A stretch of DNA of 64,000 bases from Phytophthora colocasiae (lineage: Eukaryota; Oomycota; Peronosporomycetes; Peronosporales; Peronosporaceae). The DNA is taken from NCBI GenBank assembly GCA_018806915.1, contig JAGKQI010000028.1:496001-560000 (forward strand). The letters are read 5' to 3'. Under the pieces are notes generated by a model that was not told where the DNA came from, made no database searches, and saw nothing but the letters and a program-made list of their open reading frames with translations. The position numbers and the translations under genes are program-made. Shown here in pieces: positions 43,293-53,901 of the stretch (its first letter is position 1; each line of letters begins with the position of its first letter).

Positions 43293-44247
43293 CCCGCTGT
43301 GCACTCGCGTGCATAGTGACCGATGTTACTACACTTGTAACATCGAACCTTGCTGTTCCTACGCTGCTGTTGACCAGCAGTCGTAGCACTCGAGAGGTCC
43401 ATAGGTTCCGGACCTCCCGTCTTCACAACAGGACGCGCCGGCTTCGGCGCGTTCGCATGGAGTTTAGCTTGACGTCGGCTAAACTCCTCTTGCATCGCAA
43501 GGCTGATCGCCTCTTCGAGAGTATTCGGATACTCTCGGAAGAGATATGTTTTGACGGGACCATCTCTTAGTCCCTTCATGAACGTGACAACCTTGGTCGC
43601 CTCGTCGATCGGGTTGGCCACTATGTTCGATACCAAGTATCGAGCACGCTGGGCAAAGGTGTGAACATCGTCCTTGCCCTGCTGCAGATCGAGAAACTCC
43701 GCTCTCGATCTGAACTCGTTCTTCGGGGCTCAAACGCAAGCTTGAGCTCCTCTTTGAACACCTCGTACGTGCCAAAGCATCGTAGGATCCGAGAGTCGGC
43801 GCCCATAGGCCCAATCTCCTCGCACGTCCGCCAAGACATGACATGGCGAACGCGACCTTCGACATCGGATCGACGATACGTCGAGCCGCAACGGCTGTGT
43901 CAAGTTCGACAAGCCAACGAAGGAGGGTCTCGTCCTCCTTCCCCGTAGGTACTCACGTGGAGTTTCAACGACTCCACGCGTGGCTTCGGGGAAGCCACCG
44001 AGGCAGCAACATCTCGTTGCTCCTTAACAATGTACCCCAGAGCAACACCGTGTTGCTCTGTCGGCGATAGCGTACGAAGCATCGTCGCTACCGCTGCCTC
44101 TCCAATGACTTGTGAAAGTCTTTGGAGAGCTTCCCACTCTGGATCTGACAGGTGGGCACAGTCCGTGCGCGTCACGGACATGTGAGGGGTCCCAGTGGAT
44201 CCCTCATCCATTGGGGAGTTCTCTACCCCGCGTTCGTATGACTCCAT
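43262..44247 (-). pseudogene. gag: Gypsy-1 gag, copy B (frameshifted)
   Basis: Starts with the family ATG (MESYERG) at 44247. It loses frame near 43930, in the capsid region, and again further on. The CCHC knuckle (CYKCSNIGHYAREC) and the end of gag are intact. It would not make full-length Gag. Confidence 0.85.
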
Positions 44248-44296
44248 ACGAACGAACAGCAGTCGGTCGTGGGACGGACTACAAAGTGCTACCAGG

Positions 44297-44756
44297 TGTA
44301 ATGGGTCTACCTAGACCTATTAGATGGCGTACACGTGCGCTTACGTGTATGAGGAAGCGTGCAATTAGAATAGACTTAATTTAAGTATACTTATTTAAAT
44401 AAGAATAATTAAATCAAATATAACTAAATTAAACTGCAAAATACCGTAAAATGAGAACTGTTATTGAATTTGGCATAAGCCAATTATGGACCTCCTAAAA
44501 CTGTTTGTTATCTATTTCTAAAGAGTCTGCCAACGTGTGGTTGGCAGAAAATCTGCTCAGTGATTGGTAGAAATCCGTTACTTTCTACCAATAATATGCA
44601 CAAATGCACACGAACCACCCAATAATGTTGTTCGCCCATGTATCCTTTGGTGTGTACAGCACACTAAGGTCTGAGGCCCATTTCCAACCTCTAACAGTTA
44701 TCCAAACTGTTAGAGTTACAAGTGGTACAACCACTTGTACGTGTAACCCCGTTACA
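44297..44756 (-). repeat. 5' LTR of Gypsy-1 copy B
   Basis: A 460-bp LTR, followed on its internal side by the PBS (minus strand TGGTAGCACTTTGT, 44281-44294). It has private substitutions (GAGTCTG, AAAATCTG, GTTGTTC, TCCAAAC) absent from the other LTRs. Confidence 0.95.
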
Positions 44757-47086
44757 GTGATCGTGTAGTCTACTATCAATCGCGTCAGCTGAAGCCAGCT
44801 GAGCGTAACTACCCTGTACATGGCAAGGAGCTCCTTGCCATGAAGTATGCACTCGCAAAATTCCGAGTGTATCTACTTGGGAGTAGACCGTTCGTGGTCT
44901 ATACAGACCACGCATCATTGCGTACGGCGATTAAGTCGCCGCACATCTCGCAACGTATGGCGAGATGGTTGTCCTTCTTCGCGGAGTACAACTTCCGGGT
45001 GGAGTACAAACCCGGAAGACTCAATGTAGTGGCCGACGCGTTATCGCGTCGACCTGACTATGCGGAGACGGTCGACGCCAACGCTGTTGGCGTCGTGAGG
45101 ACAAGTGTGCCGTCGTCAACGTTGATTGACGACGTGAAGAACGCGTATGCAAGGGATGCAGATGCGAAGGGGCTGCTGGAGTTCCTCGCAGCACCTTCCG
45201 ACGTGGCACGTCGGAAGCTAACCCCTCATCTTCGAGCTCGTGTACACCGCTATCGTGTACACGAAGGCCTACTGTTGTACAGTGCAGTAGACGACAATGC
45301 GGATCGCATTGTCGTTCCGAATAATCATGACCTCCGGTTGAGGATCATGTTCGAGTATCACGATGCCCCCACGGCAGGGCATCCGGGTCGTGAGAAGACA
45401 TACACTCTTCTCACGCGTGACTTCTACTGGCACCACCAGTACAAGTGGGTGCGCAAGTACGTACGTGCTTGCGAGGTTTGTCAACGCGTGAAGCCTGCGC
45501 AGTTCTCGCAGGCTCCTCTTCAATCACTACCGACTCCGTCGGAGTGTTGGCAGTCCATGTCCATGGACTTTGTCTTCGGTCTTCCGCCTGACAGCAAGCG
45601 GAGGACGGGCATCGTTGTCTTTGTGGACAGATTCAGCAAGATGGTTCATCTTGCTGCCGTCCCGGTTACTGTTACAGCCGCGCAGACTGCGCGACTGTTT
45701 GTTGACATGGTGTTCAAACACCATGGCATGCCGCTCGACATTGTGTCGGACCGTGATCCACGCTTCACAGCGCGGTTCTGGCAAGAAGTGTTTACACTTC
45801 TTGGTTCACAGTTATCAATGTCGACTGCGGATCATCCGCAGACGGACGGACAGACCGAACGTGTCAACCGTGTATTGGGTGACACGTTGAAGAGCTACGC
45901 TCACTCGTTCCCGCATTGGAGCGAGTGCTTGCCGATGGCAGAGTTTGCCATCAACAACTCGGTGCATGCCTCGACAGGGCATACATCTGTTCTACGTGAA
46001 CGCCATGAGGCATTCACGATTGCCGAGCATGCTCGGCGGGGTAGCTTCCTCCTTAAGTGGGGGAGGATCTACGGTTGCGTCCGAACAACCGCAGAATGCA
46101 ACTGATAGCAGCACACTATCAGCTGCGGTGACGCGTGCGACGTCTCGTTCGAGCAGGAACGAGCGCGCGATGTCTGTGCCGGGCACAGACATGAGAGATG
46201 ATAGCGAGCAGGCAGGGCCTGCTGCTGACAAGGGCGACAAGCTGAAAGGATTCAGCTCGGGTGCGCTAGACTTTGTCCAGCGAAGACAAGCCGTCATACG
46301 GTTTGTCCAGGATGCTATCGCAGCTTCTGTCGATCGACAGAAGCTGAACGCTGATACTGTTGGTAGAGGCAACACAAATGAAATCGAAAAGGGTTCATTA
46401 GTTTTGTTAGCTACACAAAACCTACCTAGACATGCAGTGTCTGACTTTGGAGCAAGCAAGCTTGCTCCAAGATTCATTGGGCCGTTCAAAGTACTTGAAC
46501 GGCATGGTAACGCGTACCGGCTGGACATACCGTCCAGCATGAGGCTCCACCCGACCTTCTACGTCGGGCGGTTGAAGCCGTACGTGCATCACGGACTACC
46601 TAAGGTTGGTAGTCCAACTGAGGAGTGCGAGAGGCCTGGAAGGCCTTCTCGAGACCGTCGACACGGTCGATCAACCGGTTCACTCTCGTCCCAAGACCGA
46701 ACGAGAGGTTCGAGGCAGTCTGAGCTGCCTCGCAGACCTCAGCACGGATGACACGAACCTCCTGCTTCAGAGCAGCTATCTCAGCGCTCTGTGTCTGCTC
46801 CAGCGCAGCAACTCGATCGTGCGATCGTCATGGTCATAGCGTTGACCATGCGGAGGGAGTGTTCCCACCCCCTCCGCCGCCGTTGCGCGACGCGCGTGGA
46901 GCGATCCGCTGGATTGTGGAGCGGATCGTGGCTCATAAGAGAACGAACTCTCAAGGGGTTCGTTTTCGTATTCGTTGGAGAGGATTTCCTCCCCATCGAG
47001 ATACATGGGAGCCGCGGAACGTCCTGATGGAGGACGTTCCGGAAATGGTGAGGGCGTACGAAGCCCACCATAACTTGCAGGGTTAA
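44757..47086 (+). pseudogene. pol: Gypsy-1 pol C-terminal half, copy A (RNase H end, integrase, chromodomain)
   Basis: Resumes copy A after the nested element. RNase H tail, HHCC zinc finger and full DDE core are open from 44840 to about 45990. A frameshift there moves the linker to another frame, and further shifts precede the chromodomain (46748-47086, ending AHHNLQG). Five perfect 7-9-bp hairpins lie within 45635-45841 in the integrase core alone. Confidence 0.88.
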
Positions 47087-48141
47087 ACCCTGCACGAGGA
47101 GTGCTGCGGTCAGCCACAGCACTCGGAGCTTCGCGTGGCACAATACGACCACGGAGCTCCTTGATGTGATCGGGTACACGGACGACCGTGTACCCCAGGA
47201 GATCACTTTCGGTAAGGCGTGCTGCCGGGCGATGGGCAACACGGACAGGGTGTGCCAAAGGGAACGGCACATGGGATCCCCGCTTCCATGGACTGATCAT
47301 GGAGGCGTTCACACTTACCACGTGTAGTGTAAGTGTAGTAGCGATCGCGAGCCGCAGCAACGCGATCGCGATATGCCTTCGGGTCTTTGTTGAAGTTATC
47401 AACAAAGGCGTTCCACGACTGACAAAGTGCCTGCCACTCTGGCACTTTGCTCTTGCGCGAAGTCTTCTTCGCTGCATAGTATCGGAGCTCGTGGAAGAGC
47501 CCGATATAGTAGTCGCGTCTTTGAGTCTCGGACTCAAAGACAACCTTAGCGGCGACGTCGTCGTCGTTGATACTGTAGCATGTGTACAACAGTATCGGGT
47601 TCGGTGGTGAACTAGCACCGAACCGGTCATGGATCTCCGCCTCAGTAGGCATCCATGGCGTGCGCACTGGCGGATCAGTGCGCGGTGCAGTGAGCGCCCT
47701 CGACATGGGGGACGCTTCGTCATCACTGCGCGGACGCTTCGAGCTTGAAGCGTCCGAGACCTCAACACGAGGTCGTCGAGATCCCACGGGTGGGTCTGAC
47801 GTGTCTTCGGACGAAGACACGGGAGCGGGAGCTTTGACATCAACCTCCCCCTCCTCGACATCCTCGTCGTAGTCGAGGATGTCTTCATAGTCCTCTCCAA
47901 AGAGTTCTTTGAGAGGGACAGCAGGATTCTTAATCTCTGCTAGAGAAGAAGAAGAAGTCTTCTTCTCATGCTTCTTCTTATGGAGAGCATAATACTTGGT
48001 GACAGAGAGCCTCTCTGTCGGACCGCTGGAAGAAGTAGTGCTAGTGGGCACTGCTGAGGTTGTTGTTCCTGCTGCAGAGGCAGCAGGTGAGGCTTGCGCG
48101 TCCGCAGAAGCGGACGGAGACGTGAGCGTTGGCGAGTTCAT
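46776..48141 (-). pseudogene. Antisense ORF of Gypsy-1 copy A (frameshifted)
   Basis: Homolog of the copy B antisense ORF in the mirrored position, with ATG at 48141. It is open to about 47216, where one extra base shifts the frame (after PCCPS). The remainder is readable in the next frame, and the copy B stop is absent, so it continues to 46776. The N-terminal low-complexity part varies from copy B; the central block is nearly unchanged. This suggests constraint on the central domain, but only two copies are available. Confidence 0.6.
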
Positions 48142-48230
48142 TGCGAAATAAACTCGGATTTCTCTTGGGAATTTGACGGTCTTGTCAAGTTCTGTTGATT
48201 GACGTATCGAGACCGATACGTCGAATCTTA

Positions 48231-48242
48231 ACGGGGGGATGG
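48231..48242 (+). other. Polypurine tract of Gypsy-1 copy A
   Basis: ACGGGGGGATGG immediately before the 3' LTR, identical to that of copy B. Confidence 0.8.
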
Positions 48243-48702
48243 TGTAACGGGGTTACACGTACAAGTGGTTGTACCACTTGTAACTCTAACAGTTAGGATA
48301 ACTGTTAGAGGTTGGAAATGGGCCTCAGACCTTGGTGTGCTGTACACACCAATGGATACATGGGCGAACCACATTATTGGGTGGTTCGTGTGCATTTGTG
48401 CATATTATTGGTAGAAAGTAACGGATTTCTACCAATCACTGAGCAGAGTTTCTGCTAACCACACGTTGGCAGACCCTTTAGAAATAGATAACAAACAGTT
48501 TTAGGAGGTCCATAATTGGCTTATGCCAAATTCAATAACAGTTCTCATTTTACGGTATTTTGCAGTTTAATTTAGTTATATTTGATTTAATTATTCTTAT
48601 TTAAATAAGTATACTTAAATTAAGTCTATTCTAATTGCACGCTTCCTCATACACGTAAGCGCACGTGTACGCCATCTAATAGGTCTAGGTAGACCCATTA
48701 CA
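48243..48702 (+). repeat. 3' LTR of Gypsy-1 copy A
   Basis: 460 bp, identical to the 5' LTR of the same copy except for one base (GCTAACC versus GCCAACC). It is followed by the TGCTG target duplication and the resumed integrase of copy C. Confidence 0.95.
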
Positions 48703-51700
48703 TGCTGAATCGGTCCACAAAGACAACGATGCCCGTCCTCCGCTTGCTGTCAGGCGGAAGACCGAAGACAAAGTCCATGGACATGGACTGCCAACACTCC
48801 GACGGAGTCGGTAGTGATTGAAGAGGAGTCTGCGAGAACTGCGCAGGCTTCACGCGTTGACAAACCTCGCAAGCACGTACGTACTTGCGCACCCACTTGT
48901 ACTGGTGGTGCCAGTAGAAGTCACGCGTGAGAAGAGTGTATGTCTTCTCACGACCCGGATGCCCTGCCGTGGGGGCATCGTGATACTCGAACATGATCCT
49001 CAACCGGAGGTCATGATTATTCGGAACGACAATGCGATCCGCATTGTCGTCTACTGCACTGTACAACAGTAGGCCTTCGTGTACACGATAGCGGTGTACA
49101 CGAGCTCGAAGATGAGGGGTTAGCTTCCGACGTGCCACGTCGGAAGGTGCTGCGAGGAACTCCAGCAGCCCCTTCGCATCTGCATCCCTTGCATACGCGT
49201 TCTTCACGTCGTCAATCAACGTTGACGACGGCACACTTGTCCTCACGACGCCAACAGCGTTGGCGTCGACCGTCTCCGCATAGTCAGGTCGACGCGATAA
49301 CGCGTCGGCCACTACATTGAGTCTTCCGGGTTTGTACTCCACCCGGAAGTTGTACTCCGCGAAGAAGGACAACCATCTCGCCATACGTTGCGAGATGTGC
49401 GGCGACTTAATCGCCGTACGCAATGATGCGTGGTCTGTATAGACCACGAACGGTCTACTCCCAAGTAGATACACTCGGAACTTTGCGAGTGCATACTTCA
49501 TGGCAAGGAGCTCCTTGTCATGTACGGGATAATTACGCTCAGCTGGCTTCAGCTGACGCGATTGATAATAGACTACACGGTCACGCCCTTCGTGATCGTG
49601 TTGCATCAATGCACATCCGATTGCAAAGTCGGATGCATCGCACACTACGTGGAATGGACGATCTTGGTCCGCCACGGCCAAGATCGGCGCTTCAGTCAAG
49701 CCCTGCTTGACTGCACCGAATGCCTCCTCGCACTCGGTCGTCCAAATCCACTCAGCTTCTTTCTTAAGAAGCTGTGACAACGGACGAATCTTGCCCGCAT
49801 AGTTGTCCACGTACTTACACAAGTACGTGGCAAGCCCAAGGAACTGCCTCAGTTCCTCACATTGGATGGCGTGGGCCATTCATTGATCACTCTGACCTTC
49901 TCTGGGTCAGAGCGCACGCCGTCTTTCCCCACGAGACACCCCAGCACGGGTATATCGCTCGCCCCGAAGATACACTTCTTCAGGTTCGCATAGAGCTTAT
50001 GTTTCCTCATAAGCTCTAGCAGCTTCCGGAGATGCACCTTGTGCATCTCAATGTCCGTCTTCCCGTTCACAGCCCGGCTGTGGACGAACACGTCGTCGAA
50101 GTAGTTCGGTGCGAAGTCGCGCACCGAGCGCAATAGATGTGTCACGCATCTATTGAACGTCGCAGGGGCGTTCTTAAGCCCCTGTGGCATGACGAGCCAC
50201 TCCCAAAGCATACCGCTTGGAGTGCTTACCGCTGTGAGAGAGGGATGTCCTCTCACGCATGAGGATTTGATAGAATCCATCACGCAGATCTAGAGCACTG
50301 AAGAGAGTGCTCAAGGCCATCGAATCGATGATAACATCTTTTCGCGGTATCGGTGTCTGCGCCGGTATCGTCGCATCGTTCAACTTGTTGTACGCATGAA
50401 CGATGCGCCAGCCGCCCTGTGGTTTCTTAGCACAGAACGTTGGGGCACTGTGCGGGGACTTTGACTCCCGCACTTGACCTGCAAGACGACGACTTTCAAA
50501 GAAGTCGTCGATCGCTTGCACTTGTTCACGCGGCAGTGGCCACTGCCGTGTAACACAGTACTTCGTGCCCGGCACGAGATCAATCTCGTGCTGTACACCC
50601 TTATCCTTCGGAAGCTCCGAAGGAATCTCGTCCGGGAGTACATCCTTGTACTCCCGCAGAACTTCGTAGTAGGGACTCGACCTCAACGAGTCCCAACTCT
50701 GCTCTTCGAAGCGCTGCTTCTTAGTCTTCGCACTGAGAGAGTCATCACCCTCAGTGATCCCATCGACGACGAGCTGCTTCAGCTCTTCGGCTTCGCGATC
50801 CACTCTCTCGATATCCGAGATAATGCAAATTTGTTCGATGCGTCCATCGTACAAGTCTCGCGCGAAGCGCTTCCAACTCATCGTTGGAAGTGCGGTCAAC
50901 GCCGACGCACACGTCGGCGGATTCTTCAACCGCATCCTCTGGTACTGTAACCCAGTACCAGTACGTGTCAAGACGTTCAACGTCTCGACACTCGGTGTCT
51001 GCACTGCAGATACACCCGTCTCAGTCCCGGACTGAGACTCGCGCAGCTCCCTGAGCTTGCGCCGCGAAGGTCTACCATGGAGCCCGGCTCCAGGTGCTCC
51101 ACGTCCAAGGCATCGCACCTTGGACGGGACGTTATCGCAATCGTCAGCAGATTCCTTCCGCTGACTCGCACTATCAAGCCCGGCTTGAGTGCCGCTCATC
51201 GCGTGCAGCGCTGCTGCACGTGAGCACGCAGATTGTTCGGGTGCTGGGCGTTTGCAACCGCCAGCACCTCCTGCCGCGCAGTCGGTTCCCTGAACCGCTG
51301 CGCCTCCATCCGCTCCCGGAGCGGATGAAGCAACCGTCGACTCCCGGAGTCGACGTGCTCTCGCTAGCTTCCTGCGCTAGCGAGTGTTCGCTTGTACACA
51401 TATCGTCAGCTCCCAGAGCTGACGCACGATCGCTAGTTCCCGGAACTAGCAGCGAACGTTCGCTTGTACACGCATCATCAGCTCCCGGAGCTGATGCACG
51501 ATCGCTTGTTCCCAGAACTAGCAGCGACACGCCAGTGGCGTCAGCTCCCAGAGCTGACGCACGCCTTTCGGTTCCCCGAATTTTATTTATTTCGTCAACT
51601 CCCAGAGTTGACGCGACGTCGTCGGCGCGACCCTTGGGGGCTTGAAGTACCTCCAAGGATACCGGTAATACCGGTATTTTACCTTCTCTCAGGTGGATGC

Positions 51701-52472
51701 GATTCACCTGACCATCACTCATGTGACAAACATCATTCAGATGTTTATGCGTCAGGTGATTCACATTCACCTGACCATCACTCATGTGACCGCGACCCTT
51801 CGGCTCAGATTTCTGAGTCGACACACATTTTCTCCCAACGACTCCCTGAGTCGCTGGCGGTCGCCGGCGGCGATCGGAGGCAGCGGCGGACGCTGCTGCC
51901 TCAACTGGGGAATCACATGCACCGCCTGGTGCATGTGCAGCACTGACAGGGCCATCGCTCTCTGTCGCGCATGCGTTGTTGAAGCGTACGAGCGTACGCT
52001 TCTCCCAGTTGATCACCGGGTCATGCCGTGCAAGCCACGGCATGCCTAATACCAAGTCGAACTTATCGTCTAGATCCAAGACGATAAGATCTTCTACAAA
52101 CGTCCTTCGTTTGTAAGAGAAGCGCACACGGACTACGCGCTTCTCAGTCCTCACGGTGGCACCTGTTGCCAATCGCACTTCCAACACGCTGCGAGGCGTG
52201 TCGGCTTCTTCGAAGTCAAACCTTCGAAGACTTCCCTGTCGAACAAAGTTGTTCGACGCGCCCGAGTCCACTAGGGCACGAAGAGAGTTTACTCTCTTCG
52301 ACATCACGTTCAGGATGACAAGGTTTGGCTTGTCATCTTGCAGCTTACAGCGAGAAACCTTCTCGCTGGGGGCAGCAGTCCTCATCGTCGCGTGTCCAAG
52401 CTCGACACGCGAGACTGCATCACCAGTAGGACGCCCCGCGCCTACTGGTCCTTGGCGTTTTTTGAACGCCCG
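48703..52472 (-). pseudogene. pol: Gypsy-1 pol, copy C (protease to start of integrase)
   Basis: Protease (LVDSGAS) and linker are open to about 51340, with a frameshift there. RT is readable from about 51199, with a shift near 50235 (a small insertion before LTAVSTPSG). The same break at the RT/RNase H junction as in copies A and B lies near 49870. RNase H and the integrase zinc finger are open to the copy A insertion point (VFVDRFS). Confidence 0.86.
52422..52463 (-). promoter_or_regulatory. -1 ribosomal frameshift signal, copy C
   Basis: Heptamer A AAA AAC at 52457-52463 on the minus strand, 7-nt spacer, and the perfect 9-bp stem (arms 52441-52449 and 52422-52430). All elements are identical to the other two copies. 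Confidence 0.8.
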
Positions 52473-53392
52473 CCCGCTGTGCACTTGCGTGCATAGTGAC
52501 CGATGTTACCACACAGGTAACATCGAACCTTGACGTTCTTACGCTGCTGTTGACCAGCAGTCGTAGCACTCGAGAGGTCCATAGGTTCCGGACCTCCCGT
52601 CTTCGCAACAGGACGCGCCGGCTTCGGCGCGTTCGCATGGAGTTTAGCTTGACGCCGGCTAAATTCCTCTTGCATCGCAAGGCTGATCGCCTCTTCGAGA
52701 GTATTCGGATACTCTCGGAAGAGATATGTTTTGACGGGACCATCTCTTAGTCCCTTCATGAACGCGACGACCTTGGTCGCCTCGTCGATCTGGTTGGCCA
52801 CTATGTTCGATACCAAGTATCGAGCACGCTGGGTAAAGGTGTGAACATCATCCTTGCCCTGCTGCAGATCGAGAAACTCCGCTCTCGATCTGAACTCGTT
52901 CTTCGGGGGCTCAAACGCAAGCTTGAGCTCCTCTTTGAACACCTCGTACGTGCCAAAGCACGTAGGATCCGAGAGTCGGCGCCCATAGGCCCAACTCCTC
53001 GCACGTCCGCCAAGACATGACATGGCGAACGCGACCTTCGACATCGGATCAACAAGCCACTGAAGGAGGGTCTCGTCCTCCTTCCCCGCGTAGGTACTCA
53101 CGTGGAGTTTCAACGACTCCACGCGTGGCTTCGGGGAAGCCACCGAGGCAGCAACATCTCGTTGCTCCTTAACAATGTACCCCAGAGCAACACCGTGTTG
53201 CTCTGTCGGCGATAGCGTACGAAGCATCGTCGCTACCGCTGCCTCTCCAATGACTTGTGAAAGTCTTTGGAGAGCTTCCCACTCTGGATCTGACAGGTGG
53301 GCACAGTCCGTGCGCGTCACGGACATGTGAGGGGTCCCAGTGGATCCCTCATCCATTGGGGAGTTCTCTACCCCGCGTTCGTATGACTCCAT
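52442..53392 (-). CDS. gag: Gypsy-1 gag, copy C (open)
   Basis: A 316-residue Gag that is open from the ATG at 53392 to the TAG. The capsid-like region carries the retrotransposon-gag core (W.......L...L...F). The CCHC knuckle CYLCGNIGHYARKC is at residues 291-304. It has an in-frame deletion of about 36 bp relative to copies A and B (after LLQWLV), so it may still be impaired. It forms virus-like particles in the cell in related elements. Confidence 0.9.
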   Translation of the reverse strand: MESYERGVENSPMDEGSTGTPHMSVTRTDCAHLSDPEWEALQRLSQVIGEAAVATMLRTLSPTEQHGVALGYIVKEQRDVAASVASPKPRVESLKLHVSTYAGKEDETLLQWLVDPMSKVAFAMSCLGGRARSWAYGRRLSDPTCFGTYEVFKEELKLAFEPPKNEFRSRAEFLDLQQGKDDVHTFTQRARYLVSNIVANQIDEATKVVAFMKGLRDGPVKTYLFREYPNTLEEAISLAMQEEFSRRQAKLHANAPKPARPVAKTGGPEPMDLSSATTAGQQQRKNVKVRCYLCGNIGHYARKCTAGGRSKNAKDQ

Positions 53393-53441
53393 ACGAACGA
53401 ACAGCAGTCGGTCGTGGGACGGACTACAAAGTGCTACCAGG

Positions 53442-53901
53442 TGTAATGGGTCTACCTAGACCTATTAGATGGCGTACACGTGCGCTTACGTGTATGAGGA
53501 AGCGTGCAATTAGAATAGACTTAATTTAAGTATACTTATTTAAATAAGAATAATTAAATCAAATATAACTAAATTAAACTGCAAAATACCGTAAAATGAG
53601 AACTGTTATTGAATTTGGCATAAGCCAATTATGGACCTCCTAAAACTGTTTGTTATCTATTTCTAAAGGGTCTGCCAACGTGTGGTTGGCAGAAACTCTG
53701 CTCAGTGATTGGTAGAAATCCGTTACTTTCTACCAATAATATGCACAAATGCGCACGAACCACCCAATAATGTGGTTCGCCCATGTATCCTTTGGTGTGT
53801 ACAGCACACCAAGGTCTGAGGCCCATTTCCAACCTCTAACAGTTATCCTAACTGTTAGAGTTACAAGTGGTACAACCACTTGTACGTGTAACCCTGTTAC
53901 A
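53442..53901 (-). repeat. 5' LTR of Gypsy-1 copy C
   Basis: 460 bp in reverse orientation, ending CCTGTTACA at the outer edge. The PBS lies at about 53424-53439. Confidence 0.95.

Larger units (their letters stand above)
36458..44756 (-). mobile_element. Gypsy-1 copy B, full-length, nested in copy A
   Basis: A minus-strand element of 8,299 bp with LTRs at 36458-36918 (3') and 44297-44756 (5'), and GTGAT duplications at 36453-36457 and 44757-44761. It interrupts RNase H of copy A. It has the best-preserved pol C-terminal half and the longest antisense ORF. Gag and the RT region carry several frameshifts. Its LTRs differ from each other at about seven or eight positions, more than those of the host copy A. 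Confidence 0.93.
32120..48702 (+). mobile_element. Gypsy-1 copy A, full-length LTR retrotransposon split by copy B
   Basis: A plus-strand chromodomain Gypsy element with both LTRs (32120-32579 and 48243-48702). It is flanked by TGCTG target-site duplications at 32115-32119 and 48703-48707. Removing the nested copy B and its duplicated GTGAT leaves about 8.3 kb. It inserted into the integrase region of copy C. Order: LTR, PBS, gag, -1 frameshift site, protease, RT, RNase H, integrase, chromodomain, antisense ORF, PPT, LTR. The two LTRs differ at only one position noticed. Gag and pol each carry frameshifts, so it is not autonomous as read. Confidence 0.92.
48703..53901 (-). mobile_element. Gypsy-1 copy C, right part with 5' LTR
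   Basis: A minus-strand element that served as the landing site of copy A. It retains the 5' LTR, PBS, an open gag, and pol down to the integrase position where copy A inserted. The continuation is at 31503-32119. It abuts Gypsy-2 sequence on the right, so it probably inserted into copy D of that family. Confidence 0.9.
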
